A stretch of DNA of 64,000 bases from Flavobacterium soyae (GCF_021245985.1 NZ_JAJQXA010000001.1:496001-560000); one strand, 5' to 3'; shown: positions 27,889-36,950, counted from the stretch's first letter. Translations and numbers: made by a program. The notes: generated by a model from the sequence alone, not told the origin.

Positions 27889-29106
27889 TTAAGCGGCAGT
27901 TCTAATTTTAGAAACCATAAAAGCAATCAGAACACCAAAAACCCCAATAAAGGCAAAAGAAAACTCCAGCCCAAAGTTTTGAGCGATGTGACCAATTACC
28001 GGCGGTCCCATTAAAAAGCCTAAGAAACTTACGCTTGAAACTATTGTTAAGGCTTCTCCGGGCGGAACTGTTGGATTTTTTCCAGCCATACTATAAACAG
28101 TTGGAACAATAGTGGCAACTCCTAAACCAACTGCCATAAAAGCAATAGTACAAGGAATGATATAGGGAAGAAAAACAGCCGTAAAAAGGCCTGCAGAAAT
28201 CATAACGCCGCTAATTTGCATGACACGTTCGCGGCCAAATTTATTGATTAATCCGTCGCCTAGGAATCTTCCGCCAGCCATCATAATCATAAAAGAAGTA
28301 TATCCTAAAATTACTAATGGCCCTGGCGCCTTTACTACATCTTTAAAATAAACACCGCTCCAGTCAAACATTACACCTTCGCTCGCCATGCTGCAAAATC
28401 CAATTACGCCAAGCCAGATTAAGGCACTGTCTGGTTTTACAAAGATTTTTCTTTTCTCTGTATTATGTTTGATTTTTTCTTTGGCACGAATTAAAAATTT
28501 AAAATTAAATGCTACCATTAATAATACAACCCCTCCAACAATCAGGAAATGATGTAATGGCGTTAAATTTAAAGCCAGCATTCCTAAACCAACTAATGCG
28601 CCTGTGAATCCGGCAAAACTCCACATTCCGTGAAAAGAAGACATAATTGTTTTCTTGAAAAGTACTTCAGTATAAACGCCTTGTGTATTTACGGCAATGT
28701 TGGCTAAATTTCCAAATAAACCAAATAAAAATAGTCCAATAGATAACTGCAAACCAGTTGTAGCTAAACCTAAATTGGCCAAACACAAAACATACATTAT
28801 TAGGGAGAAAATCAAAATACGATGACTCCCAAATTTGGTTACCATTTTTCCCGAAAAAGGCATAATAATTAATTGTCCCATTGGCAGGGAGAAAAGTATG
28901 GACCCTAAATCTCCTTCGGTTAAATGAAGGGCTGTTTTGATATCTGGAATTCGACTTGCCCAAGTTGCAAAACTTAATCCCATTCCGAAATAAAACATCC
29001 CAACGGCAAAACGAATTCTGTTTAGATACGAAGCTTTTGCTTCTCTAAAAACTTTCTTTATTTTTCCTTTAGTCTGAAAAAGTTGTAATGGATTAAAATT
29101 TATCAA
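27889..29106 (-). CDS. MFS transporter
   Basis: A 405-residue, 12-helix major facilitator family protein. The motif GMGLSFATWASRIPDIK and DLGSILFSLPMGQ near the N-terminus place it in the YbjJ-like branch. The substrate is not identifiable. The longest frame begins with TTG at 29106; the first in-frame ATG (28998) would remove the start of helix 1, so a non-ATG start or one slightly inside is likely. Confidence 0.85.
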   Translation of the reverse strand: MINFNPLQLFQTKGKIKKVFREAKASYLNRIRFAVGMFYFGMGLSFATWASRIPDIKTALHLTEGDLGSILFSLPMGQLIIMPFSGKMVTKFGSHRILIFSLIMYVLCLANLGLATTGLQLSIGLFLFGLFGNLANIAVNTQGVYTEVLFKKTIMSSFHGMWSFAGFTGALVGLGMLALNLTPLHHFLIVGGVVLLMVAFNFKFLIRAKEKIKHNTEKRKIFVKPDSALIWLGVIGFCSMASEGVMFDWSGVYFKDVVKAPGPLVILGYTSFMIMMAGGRFLGDGLINKFGRERVMQISGVMISAGLFTAVFLPYIIPCTIAFMAVGLGVATIVPTVYSMAGKNPTVPPGEALTIVSSVSFLGFLMGPPVIGHIAQNFGLEFSFAFIGVFGVLIAFMVSKIRTAA

Positions 29107-29220
29107 AATCGATGCATTTTGGGATTATATTATAAAAGTACAAAAAACCTGCGTATTTACTTAGAGGGTACAAACTGTTGAATTATTTACAACGTTATTG
29201 TTTATAAATTGGTAGGTTTT

Positions 29221-29249
29221 GCCCGCTCCCGACAGCTTCGGGAGTGGGC
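29221..29249. repeat. GCCCGCTCCCGA palindrome
   Basis: GCCCGCTCCCGA and TTCGGGAGTGGGC pair around a short loop. Similar CCCGA-type hairpins lie at 7498-7515 and 46496-46524. Confidence 0.55.
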
Positions 29250-29261
29250 AATCTCTTTCTT

Positions 29262-30302
29262 CTACAAATTAATTACAGTACGCTGCGCGTTACTTGCAAT
29301 TGCAGCTTCGATAATCTGCATAACTTTTACGCCTTCTTGAGCTGTAACTGGTTCTGCAACATTATTTGTTATGGAATTGAAAACACCATCAAAAAACGAA
29401 AAATAATTTCCCTGAAGTGTCCGCACCTTTTTGCGAATTACTTTTCCATCAATTTCAGTATGCAGAATTCCCTGCAAATCTTCAGATTCTGTTCCCCAAG
29501 ATTCCAAATTAGGTTTTTTACCAATTTTTAATTCGTCTTCCTGAATGTCTCCTCGTGGTTTTAAAAAAGAGCCTTTTTTTCCGTGAATGGTATATGCCGG
29601 ATTTGCTTCTCTTACAAAAAAACCGGCTTTTAAACGTACTCTAAAATCGTCATAAATCAATAATAAATCGAACCAATCATCAACCAAAGAGTTTTCTCTT
29701 GTGATTCTAACATCTCCAAAAACTGATTTTGGAGAACCAAATAAACAAATGGCCTGATCTATAATATGCGGGCCTAAATCTTTTAAAACTCCAGCTCCGT
29801 CATTGGCAGTTTCTTTATGGGTTTTCGGGCTTAATAACGGGTTGTATCTGTCAAAATGAAATTCGGCTTCAACTAAATCTCCCAGAACGTCGTCATTGAT
29901 TATTTTTTGAATGGTTTTAAAATCGCTGTCCCATCTTCTGTTTTGAAAAACAGCTAATTTTAATCCTTTTTCGTGAGCGATTTTAGCTAATTCTTCGGCT
30001 TCGGCTACAGTTGTTGTGAAAGCTTTTTCGACCACCGCATGTTTTCCTGCCAGAAGTACTTTTTTAGCATATTCATAATGTGTTCCTACCGGAGTGTTTA
30101 CAATTACTAAGTCAACATCATCGGCTAATAAATCATCGATTGACGGATAACTTTTTACGTATGGATAATCTTCCTGAATTAGTTTTTTGCTTCTTTCCCA
30201 AGATCCTAATAATTCAAAACCAGGATGAATATCTAAAAAAGGTGCGTGAAAAACCTTTCCCGACATTCCGTATGATAATAGTGCTGTTTTTATTTTTTTC
30301 AT
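29262..30302 (-). CDS. Gfo/Idh/MocA family oxidoreductase
   Basis: An NAD(P)-dependent sugar or polyol oxidoreductase of 346 residues, starting at the ATG at 30302 (MKKIKTALLSYGMSGKVFHAPFL). The longer frame adds 22 residues that arise from a repeat and is rejected. The N-terminal Rossmann domain carries the variant motif GMSGKVFH; VEKAFTT is the cofactor-side Lys motif, and GVLKDLGPHIIDQ holds the catalytic His. The exact substrate is unknown. Confidence 0.88.
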   Translation of the reverse strand: MKKIKTALLSYGMSGKVFHAPFLDIHPGFELLGSWERSKKLIQEDYPYVKSYPSIDDLLADDVDLVIVNTPVGTHYEYAKKVLLAGKHAVVEKAFTTTVAEAEELAKIAHEKGLKLAVFQNRRWDSDFKTIQKIINDDVLGDLVEAEFHFDRYNPLLSPKTHKETANDGAGVLKDLGPHIIDQAICLFGSPKSVFGDVRITRENSLVDDWFDLLLIYDDFRVRLKAGFFVREANPAYTIHGKKGSFLKPRGDIQEDELKIGKKPNLESWGTESEDLQGILHTEIDGKVIRKKVRTLQGNYFSFFDGVFNSITNNVAEPVTAQEGVKVMQIIEAAIASNAQRTVINL

Positions 30303-30317
30303 TTTGTATGTTTTTTT

Positions 30318-30477
30318 GCCACAGATTAATGTGATTAAAAAGGATTTTTTGTTTGCCACGAATTTCACGAATTATCACGAATTTTTAATTTTTTTTAAAC
30401 GCAACGATTTGTGGAAATTCGTGAAATTCGTGGCAAAAAAACTAAAAAAATCACTTTAATCTGTGCAATCTGTGGCT
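30318..30477. repeat. nested inverted repeats, CCACAGATT outside and CCACGAATTTCACGAATT inside
   Basis: The outer arms (GCCACAGATTAATGTGATT and AATCTGTGGC) enclose an inner hairpin with arms TTTGCCACGAATTTCACGAA and TTCGTGAAATTCGTGGCAAA. Two members of one repeat family seem to have inserted one inside the other, between the OYE and Gfo/Idh genes. Confidence 0.75.
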
Positions 30478-30484
30478 AATAAAT

Positions 30485-31555
30485 TTAAATCTTAGCTCGT
30501 TCGTATTGTTTTGGCCATTGAATATCGCTGTCTAATTCTTTAGCGAAATCTAACGGTAAATTTGGATTTCTCAACGATTCTCTGGCAAATAAAATTAAAT
30601 CGGCCTGATTGTTTTTCAAAATTTCTTCGGCTTGTTTTGCTTCGGTAATTAAACCAACTGCGCCTGTCAAAATATGGGCTTCTTTTTTTACTTTTTCTGC
30701 GAAAGAAACCTGATAACCCGGACCAATCGCGATTTTTTGATGCGACACTAATCCGCCAGACGAAACATCGATTAAATCTACTCCTTTTTCTTTTAATATT
30801 TTTGAAAGCTGTACCGATTCTTCAGGATTCCATCCGTTTTCTGCCCAGTCTGTAGCTGAAATTCTAACGATTAAAGGTAAATCTGAAGGCCATTCTGTTT
30901 GAACTGCTTCTACAATTTCGAGTGTAAAACGGATTCTGTTTTCAAAACTTCCTCCATATTCATCGGTTCTTACATTCGTTAAAGGCGATAAAAACTGATG
31001 CAGTAAATAACCGTGTGCAGCATGAATTTCTACAACTTTATATCCGGCTTTGACAACTCTTTTTGTTGCTGTTTTAAAATCGGAAATTACTTTTTGGATT
31101 CCGTTTTTGTCTAAAGCTTCGGGAAGAAAACGTTCTCCATCGTGATACGGAATTGCACTTGCGGAAACTGTCTGCCATCCGCCTTGAACGAAATCTAATT
31201 TTTTATTTCCTTCCCACGGAGAAGAAACACTTGCTTTTCTTCCGGCATGCGCCAATTGAATTCCGGGAACAGAGTTTTGAGAAACAATAAATTCGTTGAT
31301 TTGTTTTAGTTTTTCGATATGTTCATCTTTCCAGATTCCTAAATCAGCAGGAGAAATTCTTGCTTCGGGAGAAACTGCTGTGGCTTCCTGAATAATTAAT
31401 CCGGCGCCTCCGCTTGCACGGCTTCCTAAATGAACCAAATGCCAGTTGTTTGCAAAACCGTCAACGGCCGAATATTGGCACATTGGCGAAATAACGATTC
31501 TATTTTTTAAGGTGATGTTTTTTAAAGTTATGGGAGAAAATAATTGTGAAGCCAT
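30485..31555 (-). CDS. NADH:flavin oxidoreductase (old yellow enzyme, YqjM-like)
   Basis: A 356-residue FMN-dependent ene-reductase. The TIM barrel begins with SPITLKNITLKNRIVISPMCQYSA; the substrate-binding HxxH pair occurs in EIHAAHGYLLHQFLSPLTNVRTDEYGG. The compact length and the Cys in PMCQ are of the YqjM/thermophilic-like class. It reduces activated C=C bonds; the physiological substrate is not known. It is followed downstream by the Gfo/Idh gene and a nested repeat. Confidence 0.92.
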   Translation of the reverse strand: MASQLFSPITLKNITLKNRIVISPMCQYSAVDGFANNWHLVHLGSRASGGAGLIIQEATAVSPEARISPADLGIWKDEHIEKLKQINEFIVSQNSVPGIQLAHAGRKASVSSPWEGNKKLDFVQGGWQTVSASAIPYHDGERFLPEALDKNGIQKVISDFKTATKRVVKAGYKVVEIHAAHGYLLHQFLSPLTNVRTDEYGGSFENRIRFTLEIVEAVQTEWPSDLPLIVRISATDWAENGWNPEESVQLSKILKEKGVDLIDVSSGGLVSHQKIAIGPGYQVSFAEKVKKEAHILTGAVGLITEAKQAEEILKNNQADLILFARESLRNPNLPLDFAKELDSDIQWPKQYERAKI

Positions 31556-31654
31556 GTTTGTAACTTTTAATGGTTTTGGACTACCAATAGATATTGACAG
31601 CCGTTTAAAAAGTAAAGTTACTGTATCTTGTTAAAACGAGAAATTGAAATGTTT

Positions 31655-31675
31655 ATTAATTAACAAACATTTAAA
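31655..31675 (+). repeat. 21-bp direct repeat, left copy at the bacteriocin locus
   Basis: ATTAATTAACAAACATTT followed by AAA. The identical 21 bases occur at 37513-37533, just outside the other end of the locus. This copy covers the stop codon of the exporter gene (31671-31673). The core TTAACAAACATT also occurs near 50850, so the word is not unique. Confidence 0.5.
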
Positions 31676-33830
31676 GTAAATTCTGTTTATTCCATAGATT
31701 ATAGTATTCTGATTTTTGTTCTAATAAATCCAGATGATTTCCAGATTCGACAATTGCTCCATTTTTCATTACCAATATTGTGTCGGCATTTGCAATTGTA
31801 CTTAATCGATGTGCAATAACGATTATGGTTTTTCCTTGTGATTTAAAACTATCTATCACTTCTTTTACAATTTTTTCAGAACTAGTATCTAATGATGATG
31901 TTGCTTCATCCATTAATAAAATTTCAGGATTTTTATATAATGCCCTGGCTATTGCGATTCTTTGTTTTTGTCCTCCAGAAAGCATGGCTCCATTTTCACC
32001 GATCTGTGTTTCGAAACCATTTGGAAGTTTTTCTACAAAATCAGTTATTCCTAATTGTTTAGATAAATCTAAAACTCGTTGAATATTTGGAAATGAATCG
32101 CCAAGAGCAATATTTTCGATAATATTTCCAGAAAAAAGATTAAGCTGCTGTGGAACAACCCCAATCATTTTTCTTAAATTTTGATAATGAATAAATTGAA
32201 TATCATATTCTCCAATTAAAATTTTCCCTTCTTTTATTGGATATAAATTTTGAAGAAGTGAAATTAATGTTGTCTTTCCGCTGCCGCTTTCTCCAACTAT
32301 TGCAGTCATTTCATTCTTTTTGAATACTGCATTAAAATTTTTAAAGACTTCTATGCGAGATCCATAACGAAAAGAAACATTTTCAAATTTTATATCTCCT
32401 AAATTTTCTTTTTGTAATTCAATTTTGTTTTCTGTTTCTTCTCTTTCTAAATCCATAATTTCAAAAAGCCTGTCTGCCGCAATTAGTGCATTTTGTGCCG
32501 TTTTATTCATATTTATCAATGAAGCAACTGGAGATGTAAAATATCCAATTAAAGCATAAAATGAAAACAATTCTCCTGGGGTAATAGCTCTATCTATTAC
32601 ATAACCAGATCCAATCCACATTAAAACTATGGTAAATAGAGAAGCCAAAAACTGTGTTGAAGTTGTCGCAAAAATTCCATTTAAACCTGATTTATAAGTG
32701 GTAAACAAAAGTTTTACAAATTTATTTTCTGTCTTTAGATTTGAAAATTCTTCGATTCCAAACTCTTTTACAGTTCTTACATGAGTAATACTTTCAACTA
32801 ATTGAGTCTGCAATTCAGCTGCATTCTCCATAATGTTCCGTTCAACTTTTTTGTTGAATTTATTTAGAAGAAAATATATCAAAGCATAAAAAGGAATTAC
32901 CAGAATAATGACTAAAGCCAGTTTCCAGTAATAGGTGAACATTAATGTAAATGAAAAAACGACAATAAAAACATTGACAATCATTTCTATTGCCACTTCA
33001 TTTATAAAAGAACGAATTTTTACGGCATCATTTATTCGTGATGTGATTTCTCCTATTTGCATCGTATCAAAAAAACGCTGAGGCAAATGCAGTAAATGTT
33101 TATAGTAGCCAAGAATTAATTTAGCATCAATTAACTGTCCAGTTTTCATTACAAAGATGCTTTTCTTTGAGTTAATATAGGCCTGAAGTAAGATAATAGC
33201 AATCATAGAAGTGCTCAACAAATTGAGAAGATTTCTATTACCATCAACCAAAACATAATCTGTAATTTTTTGTATGTAAATTGACATTGCCAATCCTAAA
33301 ACCGTATACAATACTGCCCCGACTAAAGCCTGAATTAAAATCGTTTTGTGCGGTTTTAGCAAATTCCAAAACCTTTTTGTGGGTGAAGTTTTTTCGTTTA
33401 AGATTTTAAAATCATCATTTGGAGCAAAAAGTATTAGTACACCTGACCATATTTTCTGGAAATCTTCAAAAGTATGCGATTCTATTTTACCAAAACCCGG
33501 ATCCATAACCGTAATTTTAGATTTTTTAGATTTTTCAACTTTGTAAATTACAACATAATGATGCAGTTGTTCTTTTGTAATGATATGCGCAATGGCAGGA
33601 AGCGGGATTTTATCTAAAGAATCTAAACCTCCTTTTACTCCCTTGGCAGTAAAGCCCATCTTTTCTGCAGCTTCAATAATTCCAAGCACATTCGTACCTC
33701 GCTTGTCTGTATTTGCATACTGACGTATTCTTGCTATGGGCAGATTAACTTTAAAATGATTTCCTATAGAAGCCAGACAAGCTGCACCACAATCTTTAAT
33801 ATCATGTTGTTTTATTTTTATTGAAGCCAT
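31671..33830 (-). CDS. C39 peptidase-containing ABC exporter (bacteriocin-type)
   Basis: 719 residues that combine leader cleavage and export. The N-terminal C39 domain (about 1-150) has C14 in DIKDCGAACLAS, a His in LHHYVVIY and an Asp in VMDPGFGK. A six-helix membrane domain spans about 155-440. The nucleotide-binding domain (about 475-719) has Walker A GESGSGKT (513-520), signature LSGGQKQR and Walker B ILLMDEATSSLD. It is expected to cut after the Gly-Gly of the two small precursor peptides encoded upstream. Its start overlaps the HlyD gene by 13 bases. Confidence 0.93.
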   Translation of the reverse strand: MASIKIKQHDIKDCGAACLASIGNHFKVNLPIARIRQYANTDKRGTNVLGIIEAAEKMGFTAKGVKGGLDSLDKIPLPAIAHIITKEQLHHYVVIYKVEKSKKSKITVMDPGFGKIESHTFEDFQKIWSGVLILFAPNDDFKILNEKTSPTKRFWNLLKPHKTILIQALVGAVLYTVLGLAMSIYIQKITDYVLVDGNRNLLNLLSTSMIAIILLQAYINSKKSIFVMKTGQLIDAKLILGYYKHLLHLPQRFFDTMQIGEITSRINDAVKIRSFINEVAIEMIVNVFIVVFSFTLMFTYYWKLALVIILVIPFYALIYFLLNKFNKKVERNIMENAAELQTQLVESITHVRTVKEFGIEEFSNLKTENKFVKLLFTTYKSGLNGIFATTSTQFLASLFTIVLMWIGSGYVIDRAITPGELFSFYALIGYFTSPVASLINMNKTAQNALIAADRLFEIMDLEREETENKIELQKENLGDIKFENVSFRYGSRIEVFKNFNAVFKKNEMTAIVGESGSGKTTLISLLQNLYPIKEGKILIGEYDIQFIHYQNLRKMIGVVPQQLNLFSGNIIENIALGDSFPNIQRVLDLSKQLGITDFVEKLPNGFETQIGENGAMLSGGQKQRIAIARALYKNPEILLMDEATSSLDTSSEKIVKEVIDSFKSQGKTIIVIAHRLSTIANADTILVMKNGAIVESGNHLDLLEQKSEYYNLWNKQNLL

Positions 33831-34972
33831 TTATTTTTATTTGCTATTTGTTTTGGGTTTAACCAATCGTCAATTTTATCAAATAACAAATCGAATAAAC
33901 TTCTGCGGGTAATTGTAAATCTCGTCGTCAAGGTCATACCTTTTGAAACACTGGTTTTGTAACCAGATTTTAGCTGTAAGGTTTGCGAATCTAAAGCACA
34001 GCGAATTTTAAAAAAAGCCTGATCGCCCTGCATTGTAATATTGTGATCAATATCAATTACTTTTCCTTCTAACAAACCCCATTGATTGTAGTTGAAAGCA
34101 TCTAACTGAAATTTTACTTTTTGGTTTTTCTTTATCAAACCAATATCACTTGGCGAAACATTACATTCTACAACAAGATGATCTGCCGAAGAAATGGTTG
34201 CGATAGATTGAGAAACATTTATAAAAGAACCTTTTTGAATTCCTGAAAAGTTTTCTATCGTTCCGGAAATCGGAGCTAGGACAAAATAATTATTTCCTTC
34301 AATGTTAATTTTAGAAACCGTTCCATTGATATTTTTTAGCCGCTCTTCTAAATCTCTTTTTTGGTTTTCCCATGTAGATTTTTGCTGACTAATTAAACTT
34401 TGAAGTGCCTGTTTTGTTAAGCGTAATTCATAATCAAACTTTTCAAAATCTGCCTTTGCAATAATATCTTTATCATACAAGATCTTATTGCGGTCATAAT
34501 TTATTTGCGCTTGTGCTATTTTGCTTTGCAGTTCATTTTTTGCAGATTGGAATTTGAGCAGCTCTTCACGTGCTGTAGAGGTCAGCAAATATGTGGTGTT
34601 ATTTTGCAAAAGATTTGAAATATCTTTAAATAATGCAACAACAGAAACAGATAAGGTATCCTGAGTTCTTTTATCACTTTCAAGATTTTCTTTAGAAATT
34701 TTTAAAAGTGTATCTCCTTTTTTCACAAAAGCATTATTCTTTAAAGCTATCCAATTAACTTTTCCGCTAACAATTGTTGTAACAGGAACATTATCTGTTT
34801 TACTGCGAATTATTCCACGGCTCTGACTACTAATGTCTATTTTAATTACAGGTAATAATCCTAAAAAAATTAGAATAACAATAATTATAATCAAATAGAT
34901 TGAAAAATTCTTCGTCTTGTTTTTTGTGATAAGATTTTCGAGAGTATTAATTGGATCTGAACTGAAATTCAT
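33818..34972 (-). CDS. HlyD family secretion adaptor
   Basis: A membrane fusion protein that links the ABC exporter to the outer membrane. It has 384 residues with one transmembrane helix (about 24-44), a beta-barrel/lipoyl half (TIVSGKVNWIALKNNAFVKKGDTLLKI), a coiled-coil hairpin (about 110-215) and the second lipoyl half (YFVLAPISGTIENFSGIQKGSFI). It is translationally coupled to the exporter through a 13-base overlap. No TolC-like gene is in the window, so an outer membrane channel must come from elsewhere. Confidence 0.92.
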   Translation of the reverse strand: MNFSSDPINTLENLITKNKTKNFSIYLIIIIVILIFLGLLPVIKIDISSQSRGIIRSKTDNVPVTTIVSGKVNWIALKNNAFVKKGDTLLKISKENLESDKRTQDTLSVSVVALFKDISNLLQNNTTYLLTSTAREELLKFQSAKNELQSKIAQAQINYDRNKILYDKDIIAKADFEKFDYELRLTKQALQSLISQQKSTWENQKRDLEERLKNINGTVSKINIEGNNYFVLAPISGTIENFSGIQKGSFINVSQSIATISSADHLVVECNVSPSDIGLIKKNQKVKFQLDAFNYNQWGLLEGKVIDIDHNITMQGDQAFFKIRCALDSQTLQLKSGYKTSVSKGMTLTTRFTITRRSLFDLLFDKIDDWLNPKQIANKNKWLQ

Positions 34973-34993
34973 TCTTTGACGTTAAAACATAAA

Positions 34994-35089
34994 TTATTTA
35001 AAAAGATAACCAACGGAATGACCCAATAAATAAAGGGTTATAAATAGGAATATTATTAGTCTAATGAGTTTTAATAATTTAGAGTCCAT
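34994..35089 (-). CDS. possible 31-residue single-helix membrane peptide
   Basis: ATG at 35089 opens a 31-codon frame that starts MDSKLLKLIRLIIFLF and ends HSVGYLFK: short basic N-terminus, one hydrophobic helix, basic end. It lies in the 164-base gap between the DUF2007 and HlyD genes on the same strand. Position and shape would suit an immunity or accessory peptide, but no homology is recognised, so this is tentative. Confidence 0.35.
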   Translation of the reverse strand: MDSKLLKLIRLIIFLFITLYLLGHSVGYLFK

Positions 35090-35136
35090 AAAAAAATGAA
35101 TTATTTGGTGTTTCTTAATTTGAGTTAAATCTTCAT

Positions 35137-35382
35137 TTACATAGAGTAAAGACCAGCATTAAAATCATCGATTATTTTTTTTGCTTTAGTATAGTCCTCT
35201 TCTTTAACCTTTAGTTTTACGGAATTAACATCTCCAATCAAAACTCCCCATGGATTAAAAACAGACATTAATGACGAATCTTCAAAAACCATTATGGAGA
35301 AACTTTCGAGCAATGCTTTTAAAATTATTGCTTGTTCTCTACTACCTTGATGAATGGACATTCTGTTTTGTTGTTCTATCAT
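35137..35382 (-). CDS. DUF2007 domain-containing protein
   Basis: 81 residues matching the DUF2007 (putative signal-transducing protein) fold: VHQGSREQ-type start (MSIHQGSREQAIILKALLESFSIMVF) and a second strand-helix pair with LKVKEEDYTKAKKIIDDFNAG. It lies 10 bases after the DUF3267 gene within the bacteriocin-type operon. The function there is unknown. Confidence 0.7.
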   Translation of the reverse strand: MIEQQNRMSIHQGSREQAIILKALLESFSIMVFEDSSLMSVFNPWGVLIGDVNSVKLKVKEEDYTKAKKIIDDFNAGLYSM

Positions 35383-35392
35383 TTTATTTGTT

Positions 35393-35971
35393 TTAATCGA
35401 TAATCATAAAACCAACTTTGCTTTTATGATCTAAAATATTATGATTTAATCCTACTTTAAATATTAGATAGGAATAAATAAAATCTCCAATTGCCCCCAG
35501 AGTCATAGAAAAGCCAATAAATAAAAAAATGAAATTATTATGGAGAAATCCATAAACTGAAGGTAATAATCCTAATATGAAAAAAGGTGCAAGCGCAATA
35601 ACTAACATCTTTTTGGATTGTAGAGGTTCAGTACAATTTGCATAGGGCATTAAGTACTTTTTTATGAAACCAAATTTTACCGATTTCCATCCTTTTTTTG
35701 AAAAAAGCGCCATAAAAAAACCATGTATAAGTTCATGTACAATTATTGCAATGAAAATAATTAAATTAGGAATTAATAGAATTAAAATAGTATTTACTTT
35801 TTTGTTATCGAAAATCTGAAACGATATTTTTATGTCCTTCAAGTTCTGAACAAAGAGCTCATTCCAGGTCAAATATAAAATCACTAAAAAAAGTAAAATA
35901 ATAGGAATGCTAATTATTATTCCCAAAAACTGTACTTTTTTGGAATCAATGGAGATTTCTTTCATTTTCAA
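35393..35971 (-). CDS. DUF3267 family membrane metalloprotease-like protein
   Basis: 192 residues with about four or five transmembrane helices. A zinc-type motif H79-E-L-I-H83 lies at the end of the second helix (IIVHELIHGFFMALF), followed by a loop, VIALAPFFILGLLP and C-terminal helices, as in DUF3267 proteins, which resemble site-2 proteases. In this operon it could act in immunity or in processing, which is inference from context. Its start overlaps the preceding gene by 26 bases. Confidence 0.75.
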   Translation of the reverse strand: MKMKEISIDSKKVQFLGIIISIPIILLFLVILYLTWNELFVQNLKDIKISFQIFDNKKVNTILILLIPNLIIFIAIIVHELIHGFFMALFSKKGWKSVKFGFIKKYLMPYANCTEPLQSKKMLVIALAPFFILGLLPSVYGFLHNNFIFLFIGFSMTLGAIGDFIYSYLIFKVGLNHNILDHKSKVGFMIID

Positions 35972-36524
35972 TTATTTTATAATTTTCAATTTCTAATAAC
36001 TCTTGTGGAATTTTAATTTTTTCAATTGACATTAATTCTATTTCAACCGTTTGGTTTATGTTATTAAAGTTTATCTCAGTTTTGTTGTAAGCCAAAATTT
36101 CATTTTTATCTAATGAAACGTTCATTAATTGATTTTTCATATTAAAATTAAAATAATCACAATAAGCTGTCTTGTTGAAATCAATATTAGAAATTGTTTT
36201 TATTAAACAATTAAAAGTATAATCTTCATTAAAACATTTATACAAATGAGATTCAAAGCCTAAGATATTTTCTGGATTTATTTCTTTTTTAATATTAAAA
36301 AAACCAATTGTTTTTGAAATAATTTCATTTTGTTTTTGAAAATTAGAAAAATCAATTTGGGATAAATGGGATGTTTCTGAATTTATTAGATAGATTTTAT
36401 CAAGCTTCTTTATATAGATACTCTTTTTGTTTTCCAAAAATATTAGCACAATAGAATCATTGACTAATATTTTTTGCAAAATGTCTTTTTCTCCTAACTT
36501 TAAATTAAAAATTAAGCTATACAT
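35946..36524 (-). CDS. hypothetical protein in the bacteriocin-type operon
   Basis: 192 residues, no signal peptide or transmembrane helix, rich in Asn, Ile and Lys. Regular beta strands occur through the protein (e.g. SIVLIFLENKKSIYIKKLDKIYLIN). No family is recognised. It lies 50 bases after the second small peptide gene and overlaps the DUF3267 gene by 26 bases, so it is almost certainly co-expressed with both. It might be an immunity or maturation protein. Confidence 0.65.
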   Translation of the reverse strand: MYSLIFNLKLGEKDILQKILVNDSIVLIFLENKKSIYIKKLDKIYLINSETSHLSQIDFSNFQKQNEIISKTIGFFNIKKEINPENILGFESHLYKCFNEDYTFNCLIKTISNIDFNKTAYCDYFNFNMKNQLMNVSLDKNEILAYNKTEINFNNINQTVEIELMSIEKIKIPQELLEIENYKIIENERNLH

Positions 36525-36574
36525 AGGTGTTTGTAAGTTATTTTAAGGTGGCATCTATAGACACCACCTCTAAA

Positions 36575-36706
36575 TTAAAGTAATAAGGCACAAGCCATAC
36601 CAGCTGCAAAGCATACGATAACAAGTCCAATCATTATACCTCCATCGATATCAATCATTTCTTCGTTTGATAATGGAGAAACATTCAGTTCAATTAAGTT
36701 TATCAT
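36575..36706 (-). CDS. double-glycine leader peptide B (bacteriocin-like precursor)
   Basis: A 43-residue peptide from ATG 36706; a longer upstream frame is not used. The leader (1-23) reads MINLIELNVSPLSNEEM then IDIDGG, ending in Gly-Gly, the cut site for C39 peptidases. The 20-residue core is hydrophobic, with C9 and C16 of the core in VCFAAGMACA. It resembles lactobin A/cerein 7B class IIb precursors. A second precursor lies 17 bases upstream, and the exporter is in the same operon. Confidence 0.8.
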   Translation of the reverse strand: MINLIELNVSPLSNEEMIDIDGGIMIGLVIVCFAAGMACALLL

Positions 36707-36723
36707 TTTATATTTTTTTGTTG

Positions 36724-36885
36724 TTAAGAATAATAATATGCAATTGCACAGCCCACAGCAAAGCCTGCACACCATGCACCACCATAAATTAATAGAGGAG
36801 CAATTCCTCCTTCAACTTCTTGTATTTCCTGAGCATTAAGCTCAACTAAATTCAATTCTTCTAAATTCACTAATGCTAATTCCAT
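36724..36885 (-). CDS. double-glycine leader peptide A (bacteriocin-like precursor)
   Basis: A 53-residue peptide that falls below common gene-calling limits. The leader (1-27) starts MELALVNLEELNLVELN and ends IQEVEGG. The core (26 residues) is IAPLLIYGGAWC, then AGFAVGCAIAYYYS. Its two cysteines are spaced Cys-x6-Cys, exactly as in peptide B, with small residues between them (GxxxG/AxxxA type). This supports a two-peptide (class IIb-like) system. It is the first structural gene, 65 bases after the HTH regulator. Confidence 0.8.
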   Translation of the reverse strand: MELALVNLEELNLVELNAQEIQEVEGGIAPLLIYGGAWCAGFAVGCAIAYYYS

Positions 36886-36950
36886 AGTTTTAAATTTTAA
36901 AAATGTTAATTAATAAATTCAACAAAATCATTTTCTCGAGAACTATTTTG

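Noticed and set aside
36707..36775. Longer version of peptide B with 23 extra residues
   Set aside because: The extension overlaps the spacer after peptide A, starts at a non-ATG codon, and would bury the leader motif.
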